From NCBI GenBank assembly GCA_028702315.1, contig JAQVPA010000003.1:1-51244 (forward strand): a DNA stretch of 51,244 nucleotides. Direction: 5' to 3'. Within the stretch, counting starts at the first letter, position 1. The number at the start of each line of letters is the position of its first letter. The notes beneath the pieces were generated by a model, which had not been told where the DNA came from, made no database searches, and worked only from the letters and a program-made list of their open reading frames with translations. Position numbers and translations under genes: made by a program. This DNA is from Candidatus Margulisiibacteriota bacterium. GTDB taxonomy: Bacteria > Margulisbacteria > WOR-1 > O2-12-FULL-45-9 > XYB2-FULL-48-7. Positions 33,801-43,132 of the stretch are shown piece after piece.

Positions 33801-34341
33801 TATCTAATATTATAGCAGTTGCGGCGCGAACTGACAAATGGTTATAGGCGGAATTGCCGGTAATCGGCTCCAGGATCGCGTCGGCCCGGGACAAGAGTTC
33901 ATCGGTCATTCCCCAGCCGGTGCCAAAAAGGATAAGGTACGGGCTATTCGCGTTCCTAATCTCTAATCTCAAATTTCTACTTTCTAATCTCTTCTCCTCT
34001 CCCTTCGCCGAAGTCGCGATAATCTTGGGCCTGACCCCTTCGATCGCCTCGATCTCCTTGATCGCTTCATCAAGATCGGCTTTAATGGAAATAAGCTTAA
34101 ACGCCTCTGCCCTGGTCCAATTAAACTCCAGGCTACCTTCGTCCTGCCAAAAATCAAAGATCCGACTAGCGAATTCCCTCTGGGCTGGCATTGGATTGAC
34201 GACAAAATATTTTTTGACGCCAAAGGTGGCCGCTGACCGGGCAATGTCATGGAGGTCAAAGCCGGTGATACAGGTCGCAACAACATCTTTTCGTTTGTTG
34301 TAGACCGGATGGTGAAGAAGCGCGATATAAACGTTACCCAT
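33784..34341 (-). CDS. SPOUT-type RNA methyltransferase (Methyltrn_RNA_4 family)
   Basis: 185 aa. NVYIALLHHPVYNKRKDVVATCITGFDLHDIARSAATFGVKKYFVVNP and LILFGTGWGMTDELLSRADAILEPI belong to the SAM-dependent RNA methyltransferase family that usually sits next to trmD. It is predicted to form the trefoil-knot fold; the target RNA is unknown. It overlaps trmD by 8 nt. A variable stretch (about 33955-33997, CTAATCTCTAATCTC words) encodes LESRNLRLEIRNA, a repeat that invaded the coding sequence. Confidence 0.88.
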   Translation of the reverse strand: MGNVYIALLHHPVYNKRKDVVATCITGFDLHDIARSAATFGVKKYFVVNPMPAQREFASRIFDFWQDEGSLEFNWTRAEAFKLISIKADLDEAIKEIEAIEGVRPKIIATSAKGEEKRLESRNLRLEIRNANSPYLILFGTGWGMTDELLSRADAILEPITGNSAYNHLSVRAATAIILDRLLGD

Positions 34342-35056
34342 TTTGGATGATCTCGCCTAACATCTTTTTATCTTCATCACTCAAAGCCGCCCTGGCCAGG
34401 AGGTCGGGACGGCGATAAAACGTCAATTTTAAAACTTCTTTCCTTCGCCATTTCTCGATCTCCGCGTGATGGCCGGAGAGTAAAACATCCGGCACTTTCT
34501 GGCCCCCGAACTCTTCCGGTTTGGCGTAACTGGGATGGTCGAGCAAACCGTTAAAAAACGAATCGTTCTGGACCGATGCTTCTTCCTTGACCACGCCCGG
34601 GATATGCCGGGCGAGAGCATCAACTAAAACCATCGCCGGTAGCTCGCCGCCGGTCAGGACATAATCACCGATCGAGATCTCTTCATCCACTAACCCGCGC
34701 ACTCTCTCGTCGATCCCTTCATAATGCCCGCAAAGAATGACCAGATGCTTTTCTTCTGCTAATTGCTTACTTTTCTCTTGAGTTAATAGTTTCCCGGTCG
34801 GGCACATAAACAATACTTTTGACTTTTGACTTTTGACTTTTGAAATTGCGTTAGCAATAACATCCACCTTCATGACCATGCCGGCGCCACCACCGTAAGG
34901 CGAATCATCGGCTGTTTTGTGTTTATCAGAGGTAAAATCGCGAAGATCGACCACGTTGAGACTCAAAAGGTCTTTTTCCTGCGCTTTCTTGAGCAAGCTT
35001 TCGCTAAGCGGCCCCCGAAACATCTCGGGGAACAAAGTAAGGATGTCGATTCGCAC
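34334..35056 (-). CDS. trmD: tRNA (guanine-37-N1)-methyltransferase
   Basis: 240 aa. MRIDILTLFPEMFRGPLSESLL, DDSPYGGGAGMVMK, LCGHYEGIDERV and EISIGDYVLTGGELPAMVLVDA are invariant TrmD blocks. It methylates G37 of tRNAs to stop frameshifting. A 28-nt run of four CTTTTGA heptamers (34816-34843) encodes a variable loop (SKVKSQKSKV), so a genomic repeat is tolerated inside an essential gene. Confidence 0.96.
   Translation of the reverse strand: MRIDILTLFPEMFRGPLSESLLKKAQEKDLLSLNVVDLRDFTSDKHKTADDSPYGGGAGMVMKVDVIANAISKVKSQKSKVLFMCPTGKLLTQEKSKQLAEEKHLVILCGHYEGIDERVRGLVDEEISIGDYVLTGGELPAMVLVDALARHIPGVVKEEASVQNDSFFNGLLDHPSYAKPEEFGGQKVPDVLLSGHHAEIEKWRRKEVLKLTFYRRPDLLARAALSDEDKKMLGEIIQNG
34816..34843. 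repeat. Heptamer CTTTTGA x4 inside trmD
   Basis: Four perfect tandem copies. It is the same word as the TCAAAAG-type short tandem repeats known from cyanobacteria. Confidence 0.85.
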
Positions 35057-35059
35057 TAT

Positions 35060-35482
35060 TTAGACGCCGCGGATCTCTTGGATTACTCCGTCCTTAACAA
35101 TTATTTCGGCCCCGCCGACTTTCTTGTAAAGATTATCCCCGACCGCGACATTAACCGGGCCTTCGAGCGGGCCCTGGACAAATTCTGACCCGACCTGCAG
35201 CCTTTTCGCTTCTTCGATCTTCATCATCAGGTCTGCTTTAGCTGCCGACTGGCGGCCCTTTTCTTCATCATATTGGTGCTTAAAAGCGGCGGCTTTCTGC
35301 ATCAAGCCTTTCTTTTTCAGGTCTTCGAGATATCCTTTGCTCTGCATTTCCATTTGGCCAAGCTGGCCCTCGATATTCCCAATCGCCTTTTCCAGCTCTT
35401 TCACCAGGTTCCCTTTAAATTCTTCCGTGACTATCGCCTTGACCATTACGATCCGTTTTAATTCAACTGTCTTTTCTGCCAT
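35060..35482 (-). CDS. ylqD: YlqD family protein
   Basis: 140 aa. VELKRIVMVKAIVTEEFKGNLVKELEKAI followed by a long coiled coil and VQGPLEGPVNVAVGDNLYKKVGGAEIIVKDGVIQEI is the YlqD pattern. The gene is common between khpA and trmD in Firmicutes and cyanobacteria. The function is not established. It overlaps khpA by one base. Confidence 0.85.
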   Translation of the reverse strand: MAEKTVELKRIVMVKAIVTEEFKGNLVKELEKAIGNIEGQLGQMEMQSKGYLEDLKKKGLMQKAAAFKHQYDEEKGRQSAAKADLMMKIEEAKRLQVGSEFVQGPLEGPVNVAVGDNLYKKVGGAEIIVKDGVIQEIRGV

Positions 35483-35745
35483 TAAAATGCTCCTCCCTGT
35501 TTATTTTCTCTGTCTTCGGTCAGGATCTCGACGGTGATCTTTTTCTGCTGTTTGGCCGCCGCCGCCTTGACGATCGTCCGGATTGAATTAGCGATCCGCC
35601 CTTCCCGGCCGATCACCTTGCCAGCATCTTCCGGCGCGGTGCGGACCTCAATAATGGTCACCGAATCGCCTTGGGTTTCTTTGACGCTGACAGCTTCCGG
35701 ATTATCAACGAGGTTCCTAACAATGTATTCGACCAGCTCTTTCAT
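35482..35745 (-). CDS. khpA: KH-domain RNA-binding protein KhpA
   Basis: 87 aa. MKELVEYIVRNLVDNPEAVSV and a KH loop GREGRIANSIRTIVKAAA (the GxxG of the KH domain as GREG). KhpA binds many RNAs, often as a heterodimer with KhpB. It lies directly after rpsP, as usual. SD AGGAGG. Confidence 0.92.
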   Translation of the reverse strand: MKELVEYIVRNLVDNPEAVSVKETQGDSVTIIEVRTAPEDAGKVIGREGRIANSIRTIVKAAAAKQQKKITVEILTEDRENKQGGAF

Positions 35746-35757
35746 GTTCGGGCCTCC

Positions 35758-36117
35758 TTAAGCAGGCTTTTCTTCGGTCGCCGCCGGAGCTGCGGCAGGC
35801 GCTGCTTCGGTCGCTGGAGCTTCCGCGCTTTCGCCCTTCTTCTTTCTCTTGGGCAAACTTGCCAGGTCGATCGGGGGAAGTATCCCAGCTTTGCCTAACA
35901 GTATTCTGACTTTGTCAGTCGGCATGGCCCCTTTGGCGATCCAAGCCAGCGTTTTATCCTTGTCAACAGAAAAGAACGACGGCTCTTTCAACGGCTCGTA
36001 CGTGCCAAGGATCTCAATGACCCGGCTAACCGTTGGCCGCGATTCGTCCTGAATGACCACCCGGTATTGCGGATGGTTCTTCGTCCCGACTCTTTGGAGT
36101 TTTATTTTCGCAGACAT
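35758..36117 (-). CDS. rpsP: 30S ribosomal protein S16
   Basis: 119 aa. KIKLQRVGTKNHPQYRVVIQDESRPTVSRVIEILGTYEPL is the S16 signature. The C-terminus is a low-complexity Ala/Pro/Glu tail (EAPATEAAPAAAPAATEEKPA). It heads a seven-gene ribosomal/RNA-modification cluster through lepB. A TATAAT 9 nt before the ATG, with no SD, suggests leaderless translation even of this essential gene. Confidence 0.96.
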   Translation of the reverse strand: MSAKIKLQRVGTKNHPQYRVVIQDESRPTVSRVIEILGTYEPLKEPSFFSVDKDKTLAWIAKGAMPTDKVRILLGKAGILPPIDLASLPKRKKKGESAEAPATEAAPAAAPAATEEKPA

Positions 36118-36126
36118 AACTTGAGT

Positions 36127-36132
36127 ATTATA
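36127..36132 (-). promoter_or_regulatory. -10 box (TATAAT) of a probable leaderless rpsP promoter
   Basis: It overlaps the last codons and stop of aroC; 9 nt (ACTCAAGTT) separate it from the rpsP ATG. Confidence 0.6.
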
Positions 36133-37171
36133 TCACAGCCAGGCGTTTTTTGTAAGAGGTAAAATTATCTTTGATCTCTTCAACGCTGTCTCCGCCCAAT
36201 TTCTCGAGGAAAGCGTTGGCGATCTCGATCGCCGCTGCCGCCTCCCCAATGACCGCCGCCGCCTCCACCGCACAGATATCGGCCCGTTCCACATGAGCCA
36301 AAGCAGGCTTCTTGGAAACCAAGTCAACCGATTTAAGCGGTTTGCCCAGGGTTGAGATCGGTTTCATCGCCGCCCGGATGACGATCGGTTCGCCGTTGGT
36401 CACGCCGCCTTCCAGTCCGCCGGCATTATTGGTTTTATGGTAGAAACCCTTCCCTTTTACATAGAATATCTCATCATGAACCTGCGAACCGGGGAGATGA
36501 GCCGTTCCGAACCCAAGGCCTATTTCAACCCCCTTGATCGCCGGGATCGCCATGACTGCCCGGGCCAGGTTGCCGTCGAGCCGCCGGTCCCACTGGACAT
36601 AACTGCCGAGGCCAGCCGCAAGGCCGGTCACCAGGACTTCAAATATCCCGCCGAGCGAGTCGCCTTTAGCTCGCGCCTGATCGATCAGCTTGGCCCAATC
36701 TTTCGGTTGTTTTGAACCACCGATCTCGATGACTTTGCTGATAACATTGATCTTGTATTCGGCCAAGAGCTGGCGGGCGATCGCGCCGACCGCGACCTGG
36801 GCGGCAGTCGATCTGGCTGATGATCTTTCTAAAATATTACGGACATCTTTTTGGTTGTATTTGATCGCCCCATCGAGGTCGGCATGGCCGGGGCGGAGCT
36901 GGGTGATCGCTTTTTCGTATAATTCAGTGCTTTTATTTGGTATTAAGAGGGAGATCGGACTGCCGATCGTCTTTCCTTTGCGGATACCGGAGAGGATCTC
37001 GGCATGGTCTTTTTCGATCTTCATCCGCCCGCCGCGGCCGTAACCGGACTGGCGCCGGACCAAATCGCGGTTAATATCAGCTTCGGAAATTACGAGATTC
37101 GCCGGGCAACCTTCGAGAATGGCAATTAAGGCTTTGCCGTGTGATTCACCGGCCGTTAAATAGCGGAGCAT
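36128..37171 (-). CDS. aroC: Chorismate synthase
   Basis: 347 aa. [41 protein letters not shown] and [19 protein letters not shown] are the chorismate synthase blocks with FMN/EPSP-binding basic residues. It makes chorismate from EPSP, the last shikimate step. The stop overlaps the rpsP promoter. TATAAT stands 9 nt before its own ATG. Confidence 0.96.
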   Translation of the reverse strand: MLRYLTAGESHGKALIAILEGCPANLVISEADINRDLVRRQSGYGRGGRMKIEKDHAEILSGIRKGKTIGSPISLLIPNKSTELYEKAITQLRPGHADLDGAIKYNQKDVRNILERSSARSTAAQVAVGAIARQLLAEYKINVISKVIEIGGSKQPKDWAKLIDQARAKGDSLGGIFEVLVTGLAAGLGSYVQWDRRLDGNLARAVMAIPAIKGVEIGLGFGTAHLPGSQVHDEIFYVKGKGFYHKTNNAGGLEGGVTNGEPIVIRAAMKPISTLGKPLKSVDLVSKKPALAHVERADICAVEAAAVIGEAAAAIEIANAFLEKLGGDSVEEIKDNFTSYKKRLAVI

Positions 37172-37180
37172 TATGGGGAA

Positions 37181-37186
37181 ATTATA
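37181..37186 (-). promoter_or_regulatory. -10 box (TATAAT) of a probable leaderless aroC promoter
   Basis: 9 nt (TTCCCCATA) to the ATG; no SD. It lies between the convergently read GGDEF stop and aroC. Confidence 0.6.
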
Positions 37187-37192
37187 GCATGG

Positions 37193-38770
37193 TCAATTTC
37201 CGCGGGCAACTGGTCCTTCGATCCGGTTACGGCCATTCTTTTTTGCCTTATAAAGCATGGAATCGGCATTGGCAACTAAATTTAGTTCCTCGATTTCTTT
37301 GCCTTTTTTCAAATCTTCTTTCATCCCAACCGCCGCCATTTTATTAGCGACCGCGACCCCAACACTAACCGTCACGTGGACTTTTTCGTCAACGATCATC
37401 AAAGAGATATCTTCAACTGCCTGACGAATTCTTTCTGCCGCGTCTTTGGCGTCAGCCCCTTCATGATTCGTGGCTGGCAGGATAACCACAATCTCTTCCC
37501 CTCCATAACGAGCAACCACATCGATTTCCCTAACACTATTTAAGATTGTTTCTGCTACCAATCTCAAAACCTTATCCCCCATCTTATGGCCGTAATTGTC
37601 GTTAAATACCTTAAAATGATCAATATCAATCATCAACAATGATAAAGGGGACTCTTCTAGTCGCGCCGTTCTCTCTAATTCGTCTCGAAGCCGAACTTCA
37701 AAGTGGCGGCGGTTGAACAAGCCAGTCAGTTTATCTCTGATCGATAGTTCTTCGACCTGCTCTAACAAGCGTTCATTTTCTTCCGATTGAGCCACGGTTT
37801 CAGCAAATGTCTGTAACAGGGCCATGTCCTCGGTTTTATTCATGAATAATGGTGTTCCATTTTTTTCCCAGTTATCTATCTGATAAACTCTGACCTTGCC
37901 GGTTTGCTCGTCCCCCAGGACCAGGAACATCATCTCATCGACATTGTCAACGCCGTTCAAGGCTTCGTCCTGGGTATATCTGACTAGATCGGTATATTCC
38001 CATCCTTTTCTCTTTTGAATATGCAATAACTTGATCTTCCCATTCTTATGCCAAGAATAAACCCCTTTACGCTGCTCATCATCTAATTGTCTTTGCGGAA
38101 TATTGCCTTTCAATAATTCATACAAAAATCCTTTTTCTTCTCTTTTTTGCGCCTTACCCCATTTTGCAAAGAATCGCGATTCCCCTTTCACCCCAAATCT
38201 TAGGAATTCTAGATACTGTTTATCCTCCGACTCTGCCGACAAAAGATCAACCTCATAACCTCTCACTCCGCCGTAACCAAGTGCCTCGATCACGCATTTA
38301 ATTAGCGCTTCCTGTCTTTTACTATTCTTCAATTTCAAGCCATAAATATCGTGGATCGCATTCATCAGCGCATCAAGCCGCGAACGATACGCCTGTTGGG
38401 CCGCCAATTCATCGTCCATCATTCCCCCCCAAACCCGGGCACGGTAAACCATGGCGCGTTCTTGGCTTGCTTTGCTTGACGGTTCTTCAATAATCCCTTC
38501 ACTTATCAGTTCCGCGGTCACATCTTTAATGTTCGAACAAATACGGTTAGTTTCAACAAAATCCTCAACAAAAGTGGCGGCGTAAGCGGCGTTAATTTTG
38601 CCGTTGTTGTAAAAATGAGCTTCTGCTGGTACCAGATAATTGAGGTTTTTGCTCATAATCCTGCGGTCCAAAGGATTGGTTGGATTGATGGCAATTTCCC
38701 GTGTTCTGGGATGGAAAGAATCGAGCAGGCGACTTCGTATTTCAGCGGCCGGCGATATTTTTGCGCTCAT
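37193..38770 (-). CDS. GGDEF-domain diguanylate cyclase
   Basis: 525 aa. The C-terminal GGDEF domain (about 345-515) has DKLTGLFNRRHFEVRL, MIDIDHFKVFNDNYGHKMGDKVL, the active-site RYGGEEIVV (GGEEI form) and an I-site REID just before it, so product inhibition is likely. The 340-residue N-terminal part is soluble and not a named sensor domain; a GAF-like region near 190-330 is possible. It should make cyclic di-GMP. SD TGGAGG. The promoter fits a sigma-28-type pattern, in keeping with control of motility or surface behaviour. Confidence 0.9.
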   Translation of the reverse strand: MSAKISPAAEIRSRLLDSFHPRTREIAINPTNPLDRRIMSKNLNYLVPAEAHFYNNGKINAAYAATFVEDFVETNRICSNIKDVTAELISEGIIEEPSSKASQERAMVYRARVWGGMMDDELAAQQAYRSRLDALMNAIHDIYGLKLKNSKRQEALIKCVIEALGYGGVRGYEVDLLSAESEDKQYLEFLRFGVKGESRFFAKWGKAQKREEKGFLYELLKGNIPQRQLDDEQRKGVYSWHKNGKIKLLHIQKRKGWEYTDLVRYTQDEALNGVDNVDEMMFLVLGDEQTGKVRVYQIDNWEKNGTPLFMNKTEDMALLQTFAETVAQSEENERLLEQVEELSIRDKLTGLFNRRHFEVRLRDELERTARLEESPLSLLMIDIDHFKVFNDNYGHKMGDKVLRLVAETILNSVREIDVVARYGGEEIVVILPATNHEGADAKDAAERIRQAVEDISLMIVDEKVHVTVSVGVAVANKMAAVGMKEDLKKGKEIEELNLVANADSMLYKAKKNGRNRIEGPVARGN

Positions 38771-38807
38771 TCACTTGCCTCCAAGGGTATATTCATCTCT
38801 CCAATAT

Positions 38808-38834
38808 ATATCGTCATTTTCTGGCGAAAATTTC
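38808..38834 (-). promoter_or_regulatory. Sigma-28-like promoter of the GGDEF gene
   Basis: Minus strand: CTGAAA, 15 nt, GACGATAT, 38 nt before the ATG. It has the same spacing and core as the 32121 site. Confidence 0.5.
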
Positions 38835-38844
38835 AGTTTTGCGC

Positions 38845-38850
38845 TATAAT
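38845..38850 (+). promoter_or_regulatory. -10 box (TATAAT) of a probable leaderless promoter
   Basis: 7 nt before the ATG at 38858. It overlaps, on the opposite strand, the region upstream of the GGDEF promoter. Confidence 0.6.
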
Positions 38851-38857
38851 TGGCCAA

Positions 38858-39199
38858 ATGACCAAGCTGGGAGAGTATGTTCAAAACGTTGATTTTACGG
38901 ATAAAAACTTCATCGGCACTGTCGCGTTCCGCTCCGAAGAACTGACCCTGCCTGACGGGAGCAAAATGGCGCTCGGGATCGACGACGGCCATTGGGTTTT
39001 GGTTTACCAGGAAATGGCCGGCGGCTTGTTCCGGGTCTATGAATATAACCAGCACGGCAACAAGATTAACGTCGACAAAAAAGCCGGGACAGTTGAAGAT
39101 ATCAAAGCTTTTAAAAAGCACGTCAAATACTTCCTGGCCAATGTCAGCACCGATGATCTGGTCACGCTCCTGCCGCCCCAATCACAGGAGAAGCTATGA
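38858..39199 (+). CDS. Small hypothetical protein upstream of ilvD
   Basis: 113 aa from ATG 38858. GTVAFRSEELTLPDGSKMALGIDDGHWVLVYQEMAGGLFRVYEYNQHGNKINVDKKAGT is beta-rich; DIKAFKKHVKYFLANVSTDDL is helical. No family recognised. It overlaps the next gene by 4 nt and is probably the first gene of the ilvD transcript. Longer in-frame starts upstream would cross the TATAAT. Confidence 0.65.
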   Translation: MTKLGEYVQNVDFTDKNFIGTVAFRSEELTLPDGSKMALGIDDGHWVLVYQEMAGGLFRVYEYNQHGNKINVDKKAGTVEDIKAFKKHVKYFLANVSTDDLVTLLPPQSQEKL

Positions 39200-39417
39200 A
39201 AGATATCCACGGGGTCGGCGCCTTTGGGTATCTCCCTTACCTGAGCGAAGACCTGATCAAGCAAACCAGGTTAGCCAATATTAAGACCCGCGCCGGCAAG
39301 ATCGCCTATATAATGAGCCTGGGGGAAAATGCCAAGAAACCGCAGGTCAAAGAAGGGATTTACGAGGCCCGCGGCGCCCTAAAATGGATAAAGGAGGAAA
39401 TGGACAATGAGGAGTGA
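39196..39417 (+). CDS. Small hypothetical protein overlapping ilvD
   Basis: 73 aa. [47 protein letters not shown]; helical, unknown family. SD AGGAGAAGC. Both ends overlap neighbours (4 nt upstream, 11 nt with ilvD), so the three genes are tightly coupled. Confidence 0.6.
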   Translation: MKDIHGVGAFGYLPYLSEDLIKQTRLANIKTRAGKIAYIMSLGENAKKPQVKEGIYEARGALKWIKEEMDNEE

Positions 39418-41050
39418 TGCACTGAAAAAGAAGGCCCCGATCCGCGCCCTGCTCCACGCCACCGGCGTTTCCAATGAAGAAATGGGAAAACCATTCATCG
39501 GTTTGGCTTCGAGCTTTACCGATCTTGTTCCCGGCCACGTTGACATGCGTTCGCTCGAAAGAGTAATCGAAAAAGGGATCCACGCCGGCGGCGGTGTCTC
39601 TTTTACTTTCGGCCTCCCCGCGATCTGCGACGGGATCGCCATGGGCCATAACGGAATGCACTACTCCCTCCCCTCCCGCGAACTGATCGCCGATGAGATC
39701 GAAACGATGGCCGAAGCGCACCAACTCGACGGCTTGGTCCTGCTCACCGCTTGCGATAAGATCACGCCGGGAATGCTGATGGCGGCGGCACGATTAAATA
39801 TCCCGACAATCATGGTGACCGCCGGGCCGATGCTGACCGGTTGTTATAAAATGACCCGGCTCGATCTTGTTCACGATACATTTGAAGCTGACGCCGCTTA
39901 CAAACAAGGGAAGATCAGCAAACACGATCTCGATAACCTGGTCATGAACGCCTGTCCCGGCGCCGGCGCCTGCTCCGGTATGTTCACCGCTAACACGATG
40001 GCTTGCGCCACCGAAGCAATGGGGATGTCTCTCCCCTACTGCGGCACATCGCTTGCGGTCTCTTCCAAGAAAAAGATGATCGCTTATGAAAGCGGCAAGA
40101 AGGTCGTCGAACTGGTCAAGAAAAATATCCTGCCGCGGAAGATCATGACGCTGAACGCTTTCCTCAATGCCATCCGGCTCGATATGGCGCTTGGCGGCTC
40201 GACCAACGCCGTCCTCCATCTGACAGCGATCGCCCATGAAGCGGGGATCAAACTGCCGGTCGAACTTTTTGACAAGATCGGCAAAGAGACGCCGCACATC
40301 GCCAGCATCCGGCCGAGCGGCAACCATTTCATGGAAGACCTGGAGAACGCCGGCGGTGTCCCTGGGGCGCTCCACGTTCTCTCAAAGATGATTATAAATA
40401 ATCCGACCGTCTCCGGCCTGACGATCAAGCAGATCGCGGCCGCTGGCGAGGTTTTTGATAAGGAGATAATCCGGCCGCTCTCCCACCCGTATCATAAGCA
40501 AGGGAGTTTGGCGATTCTCAAGGGGAATATCGCCCCCGAAGGTTCGGTCGTCAAACAAACCGCCGTTTCGTCTAAAATGATGAAGCATACCGGTCCAGCC
40601 AAAGTTTTTGATTCTGAAGACGCCGCCCAGCGGGCGATCAACGGCGGTCGGATTAAACATGGCGATGTCATCGTTATCCGTTATGAAGGGCCGAAAGGCG
40701 GGCCGGGGATGCGCGAGATGCTTTATCCAACCTCCGCAATCGAAGGGATGGGGATGGCGGATTCGGTCGCGCTGATCACTGACGGGAGATTTTCAGGAGG
40801 AACGAGGGGTCCCTGCATCGGCCATGTGGCGCCCGAAGCCGCTCTGGGCGGGCCGATCGCGATCGTCAAAGACGGTGATATTATCGAGATCGATATCCCC
40901 AACCGGAAACTGAACGTGAAGTTGAGCGATCAGGAGATCGAAACGCGGCTGGCCCACTGGAAAGAGCCAAAGCCAAAATTCACGACCGGCTGGTTATCCA
41001 GATATCAGCGGATGGTAACATCAGCGAGTACCGGGGCGGTTTTGAAATAA
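39407..41050 (+). CDS. ilvD: Dihydroxy-acid dehydratase
   Basis: 547 aa. [22 protein letters not shown] and [26 protein letters not shown] carry the Cys ligands of the Fe-S cluster; [19 protein letters not shown] is the C-terminal catalytic motif. It converts dihydroxy acids to 2-keto acids in Val/Ile synthesis. The end, [14 protein letters not shown]...[10 protein letters not shown], is repeated twice downstream (41955 and 43133) in diverged form. It is the first gene of an ilv set split by minus-strand genes. Confidence 0.96.
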   Translation: MRSDALKKKAPIRALLHATGVSNEEMGKPFIGLASSFTDLVPGHVDMRSLERVIEKGIHAGGGVSFTFGLPAICDGIAMGHNGMHYSLPSRELIADEIETMAEAHQLDGLVLLTACDKITPGMLMAAARLNIPTIMVTAGPMLTGCYKMTRLDLVHDTFEADAAYKQGKISKHDLDNLVMNACPGAGACSGMFTANTMACATEAMGMSLPYCGTSLAVSSKKKMIAYESGKKVVELVKKNILPRKIMTLNAFLNAIRLDMALGGSTNAVLHLTAIAHEAGIKLPVELFDKIGKETPHIASIRPSGNHFMEDLENAGGVPGALHVLSKMIINNPTVSGLTIKQIAAAGEVFDKEIIRPLSHPYHKQGSLAILKGNIAPEGSVVKQTAVSSKMMKHTGPAKVFDSEDAAQRAINGGRIKHGDVIVIRYEGPKGGPGMREMLYPTSAIEGMGMADSVALITDGRFSGGTRGPCIGHVAPEAALGGPIAIVKDGDIIEIDIPNRKLNVKLSDQEIETRLAHWKEPKPKFTTGWLSRYQRMVTSASTGAVLK

Positions 41051-41061
41051 TAAAACCGGGA

Positions 41062-41802
41062 TTAAAGCCCAACCAACTCCAAAACGAAAGCCCGGCTGAG
41101 AAGAAAACGTTGATCTTCTTGAAGGACAGCAACTGCCTCTCTAAACCTGTCAGGGCCTACCTCTTTATAAATTTCTTGCAAAGCTTTTTGGAAAATGCTT
41201 CGCCTCGCAGCTTTTGAATCATTATTTTCACCGAAAAGTCTACCAACCGTCCCCTCCGCAATTGCAATTAAGTTCCGTTCTCGGATCATATTTGCGAGTT
41301 CTTCTGGCGTCATTTCAGAAACATTTTTCGGTCGAAGATGAAAAGGCAGCTTTCCCTTTTTGGCCATTGCTCTTAGCCTTTCCGCAGCAAAATAATTTAT
41401 GTCGCGTGATATTATTTCCAATGCGCCCTCAAATTTTTCCTCGCCATACACATCTATTGCGGCCGCAATAAGGTGGCAGACGTGCCCCGCGTAATATGTT
41501 TCATCAAAACTCGGGTGGGCCATAGTACCCAAAGTGGCTGCTCTCATAACTTGACCATGAATGGCCTCTAACCGGGTCGCGAGGTACTTTTCCGAAAGGG
41601 CCGGGCGATCGTGCCCCTTACATGTAGAAGCTAAAATATCCAGCCACTCTAATCGCTGCCCGCGACTGCCAAACCCAAGGAGCTTATTCACAAAATTACT
41701 TAGATAGCCCTCTCTCAATTCTCTTTTCCTGAAAAAATCAATCCGCTGTACACCAATATAACCGCGCCTCAAAATACTCTGAGCCTTACCAACAACACCC
41801 AT
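41062..41802 (-). CDS. Orphan hypothetical protein between ilvD copies
   Basis: 246 aa from ATG 41802 (SD GGAGA; the frame extends upstream through the promoter and is not coding there). MGVVGKAQSILRRGYIGVQRIDFFRKRELREGYL is basic; the rest is helical (RLEAIHGQVMRAATLGTMAH, GALEIISRDINYFAAERLRAMAKK, MTPEELANMIRERNLIAIAEG). No family recognised. Its promoter has the sigma-28-like pattern at 41860. It lies head-to-tail between ilvD and a stray copy of the ilvD 3' end. Confidence 0.6.
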   Translation of the reverse strand: MGVVGKAQSILRRGYIGVQRIDFFRKRELREGYLSNFVNKLLGFGSRGQRLEWLDILASTCKGHDRPALSEKYLATRLEAIHGQVMRAATLGTMAHPSFDETYYAGHVCHLIAAAIDVYGEEKFEGALEIISRDINYFAAERLRAMAKKGKLPFHLRPKNVSEMTPEELANMIRERNLIAIAEGTVGRLFGENNDSKAARRSIFQKALQEIYKEVGPDRFREAVAVLQEDQRFLLSRAFVLELVGL

Positions 41803-41859
41803 GCCTTGCTCTCCTTTTCCCGGACACCCGGATTCCCTGATGCCCGGATCTCTTATCCA

Positions 41860-41890
41860 ATTATCGCTCCCCTCCGCAAAAAATTTCACT
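41860..41890 (-). promoter_or_regulatory. Sigma-28-like promoter (gene 41062-41802)
   Basis: Minus strand: AGTGAAATTT...GAGCGATAAT, GAAA to CGATAA 17 nt, with an AATTTCAAGG block upstream shared with two other sites. Confidence 0.5.
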
Positions 41891-41954
41891 CTTCCTTGAA
41901 ATTCAAAAATTCAAAAGATGCCTTCCCGGCAGTAAGAGAAAAGGGTGGTTTTAC

Positions 41955-42049
41955 CGAACCGCCAAAGCCAAAATTTACGACCGGCTGGCTCTCCAGATAT
42001 CAAAAAATGGTCACCTCGGCCAGCACGGGAGCAGTGTTAAAGAGCTAAG
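41955..42049 (+). pseudogene. ilvD: Displaced copy of the ilvD 3' end (copy 2)
   Basis: It encodes [28 protein letters not shown] with a stop, 27 of about 28 residues as in ilvD but with many synonymous changes. It is preceded by CTTCCCGGCAGTAAGAGAA and GTGGTTTTACCGAA, which also precede copy 3. It has no start codon of its own and is not a gene. Confidence 0.85.
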
Positions 42050-42055
42050 CGATTG

Positions 42056-43003
42056 TCAACGAGTTACGGTATCGCGCCTTAAAGTTGGCAAATCCTGCGA
42101 AGTCAATCTTATCGCACTGGCAAACGTTGTTTCAAAACGCTGCGGCGCTTGGTCAGGCCCTGCCTTCGACAATGGGCTAATGACAATGGAAGCCTTGAAA
42201 GCGTTTTCGGCCGGCAAGGCAATAATCTCTTTTATTTCCTGGATATCGCTGATGGTTGATGGTGTAATTCCATGCAAAATCCAATCGCCGTCATAGCCTG
42301 CTGATAGGCCGACAATTGACACTTTTTGTTCTTGGCTGAATCCACCGATTCGGCGCCGGTGTTCTTGCTTCAAGATTTCAAACGCCGGCTCTGGCTTCAC
42401 CCAGAAAGGGAGTTCATTTGCAATCCGCCAGCTAACTGAGTGTTCATCAGTATAAACATGTCTTTCCTCGGAATTCGTTTCGAAATACAAACGCGCGTCA
42501 TATCCATCGGGTCGAGATAGCCGGTGAGACATTTCCTGTAAATACCGCACTTTAAGCAGAAGCGCAAAACCATCGCTGTTTGAAATTTCTCTCATCGCCC
42601 ATTCATCGCTTGACCACGGCATCCATCTCGCCCGTGAAGGTAAGCCCCAATGGCTAAACCGGGTAATGAGATCGGGTAGATAAACGACAGGCGTATCAAA
42701 TACTCCCGATAAGATCGTATCCAGCATCTCAACCCCGTTATTGGTTTTTGCTACTGCCGTCATAAAGCCTAAAATCGCCGCCCTTAAACAGTCATCTCTA
42801 TCGCTCATGTTAGGAAGATGGTCAGTCTCTAACGCCTCTGTGTTAGGCATAATCTGCTTTTCATTTTTCCCCAATAGAATACTTTTCTGTCCCTCTCCCC
42901 TTGTTTTCTTCAAACCGCCTAATATCGTCGCTAATGCTTGGGCCCCTTTTACATTGCCAACATCACCAATCCCGACTTTTCTTGCTGCAACTCCTGGTGC
43001 CAT
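42056..43003 (-). CDS. Orphan hypothetical protein
   Basis: 315 aa from ATG 43003 (SD GGGGGAG). MAPGVAARKVGIGDVGNVKGAQALATILGGLKK; a Gly/Ala-rich start like the genes at 41062 and 46232, then a mixed domain (YLPDLITRFSHWGLPSRARWMPWS, VHTDEH-type strands). No family recognised. Sigma-28-like promoter upstream. Confidence 0.6.
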   Translation of the reverse strand: MAPGVAARKVGIGDVGNVKGAQALATILGGLKKTRGEGQKSILLGKNEKQIMPNTEALETDHLPNMSDRDDCLRAAILGFMTAVAKTNNGVEMLDTILSGVFDTPVVYLPDLITRFSHWGLPSRARWMPWSSDEWAMREISNSDGFALLLKVRYLQEMSHRLSRPDGYDARLYFETNSEERHVYTDEHSVSWRIANELPFWVKPEPAFEILKQEHRRRIGGFSQEQKVSIVGLSAGYDGDWILHGITPSTISDIQEIKEIIALPAENAFKASIVISPLSKAGPDQAPQRFETTFASAIRLTSQDLPTLRRDTVTR

Positions 43004-43047
43004 CTTATTCTCCCCCTTTTTCAGATATTCTGATTGTCTGCTGCCTC

Positions 43048-43076
43048 TATATCGCCCCCCCCCAACAGGAAATTTC
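43048..43076 (-). promoter_or_regulatory. Sigma-28-like promoter (gene 42056-43003)
   Basis: Minus strand: AGTGAAATTTCCTG, then a nine-G run, then CGATATA. The spacing is one base longer than at the other sites, possibly from the G-run. Confidence 0.45.
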
Positions 43077-43132
43077 ACTCTATTTTTGAAATTCAAACAC
43101 TTAAAAAGACTTCCCGGCAGTAAGAGAAGAGA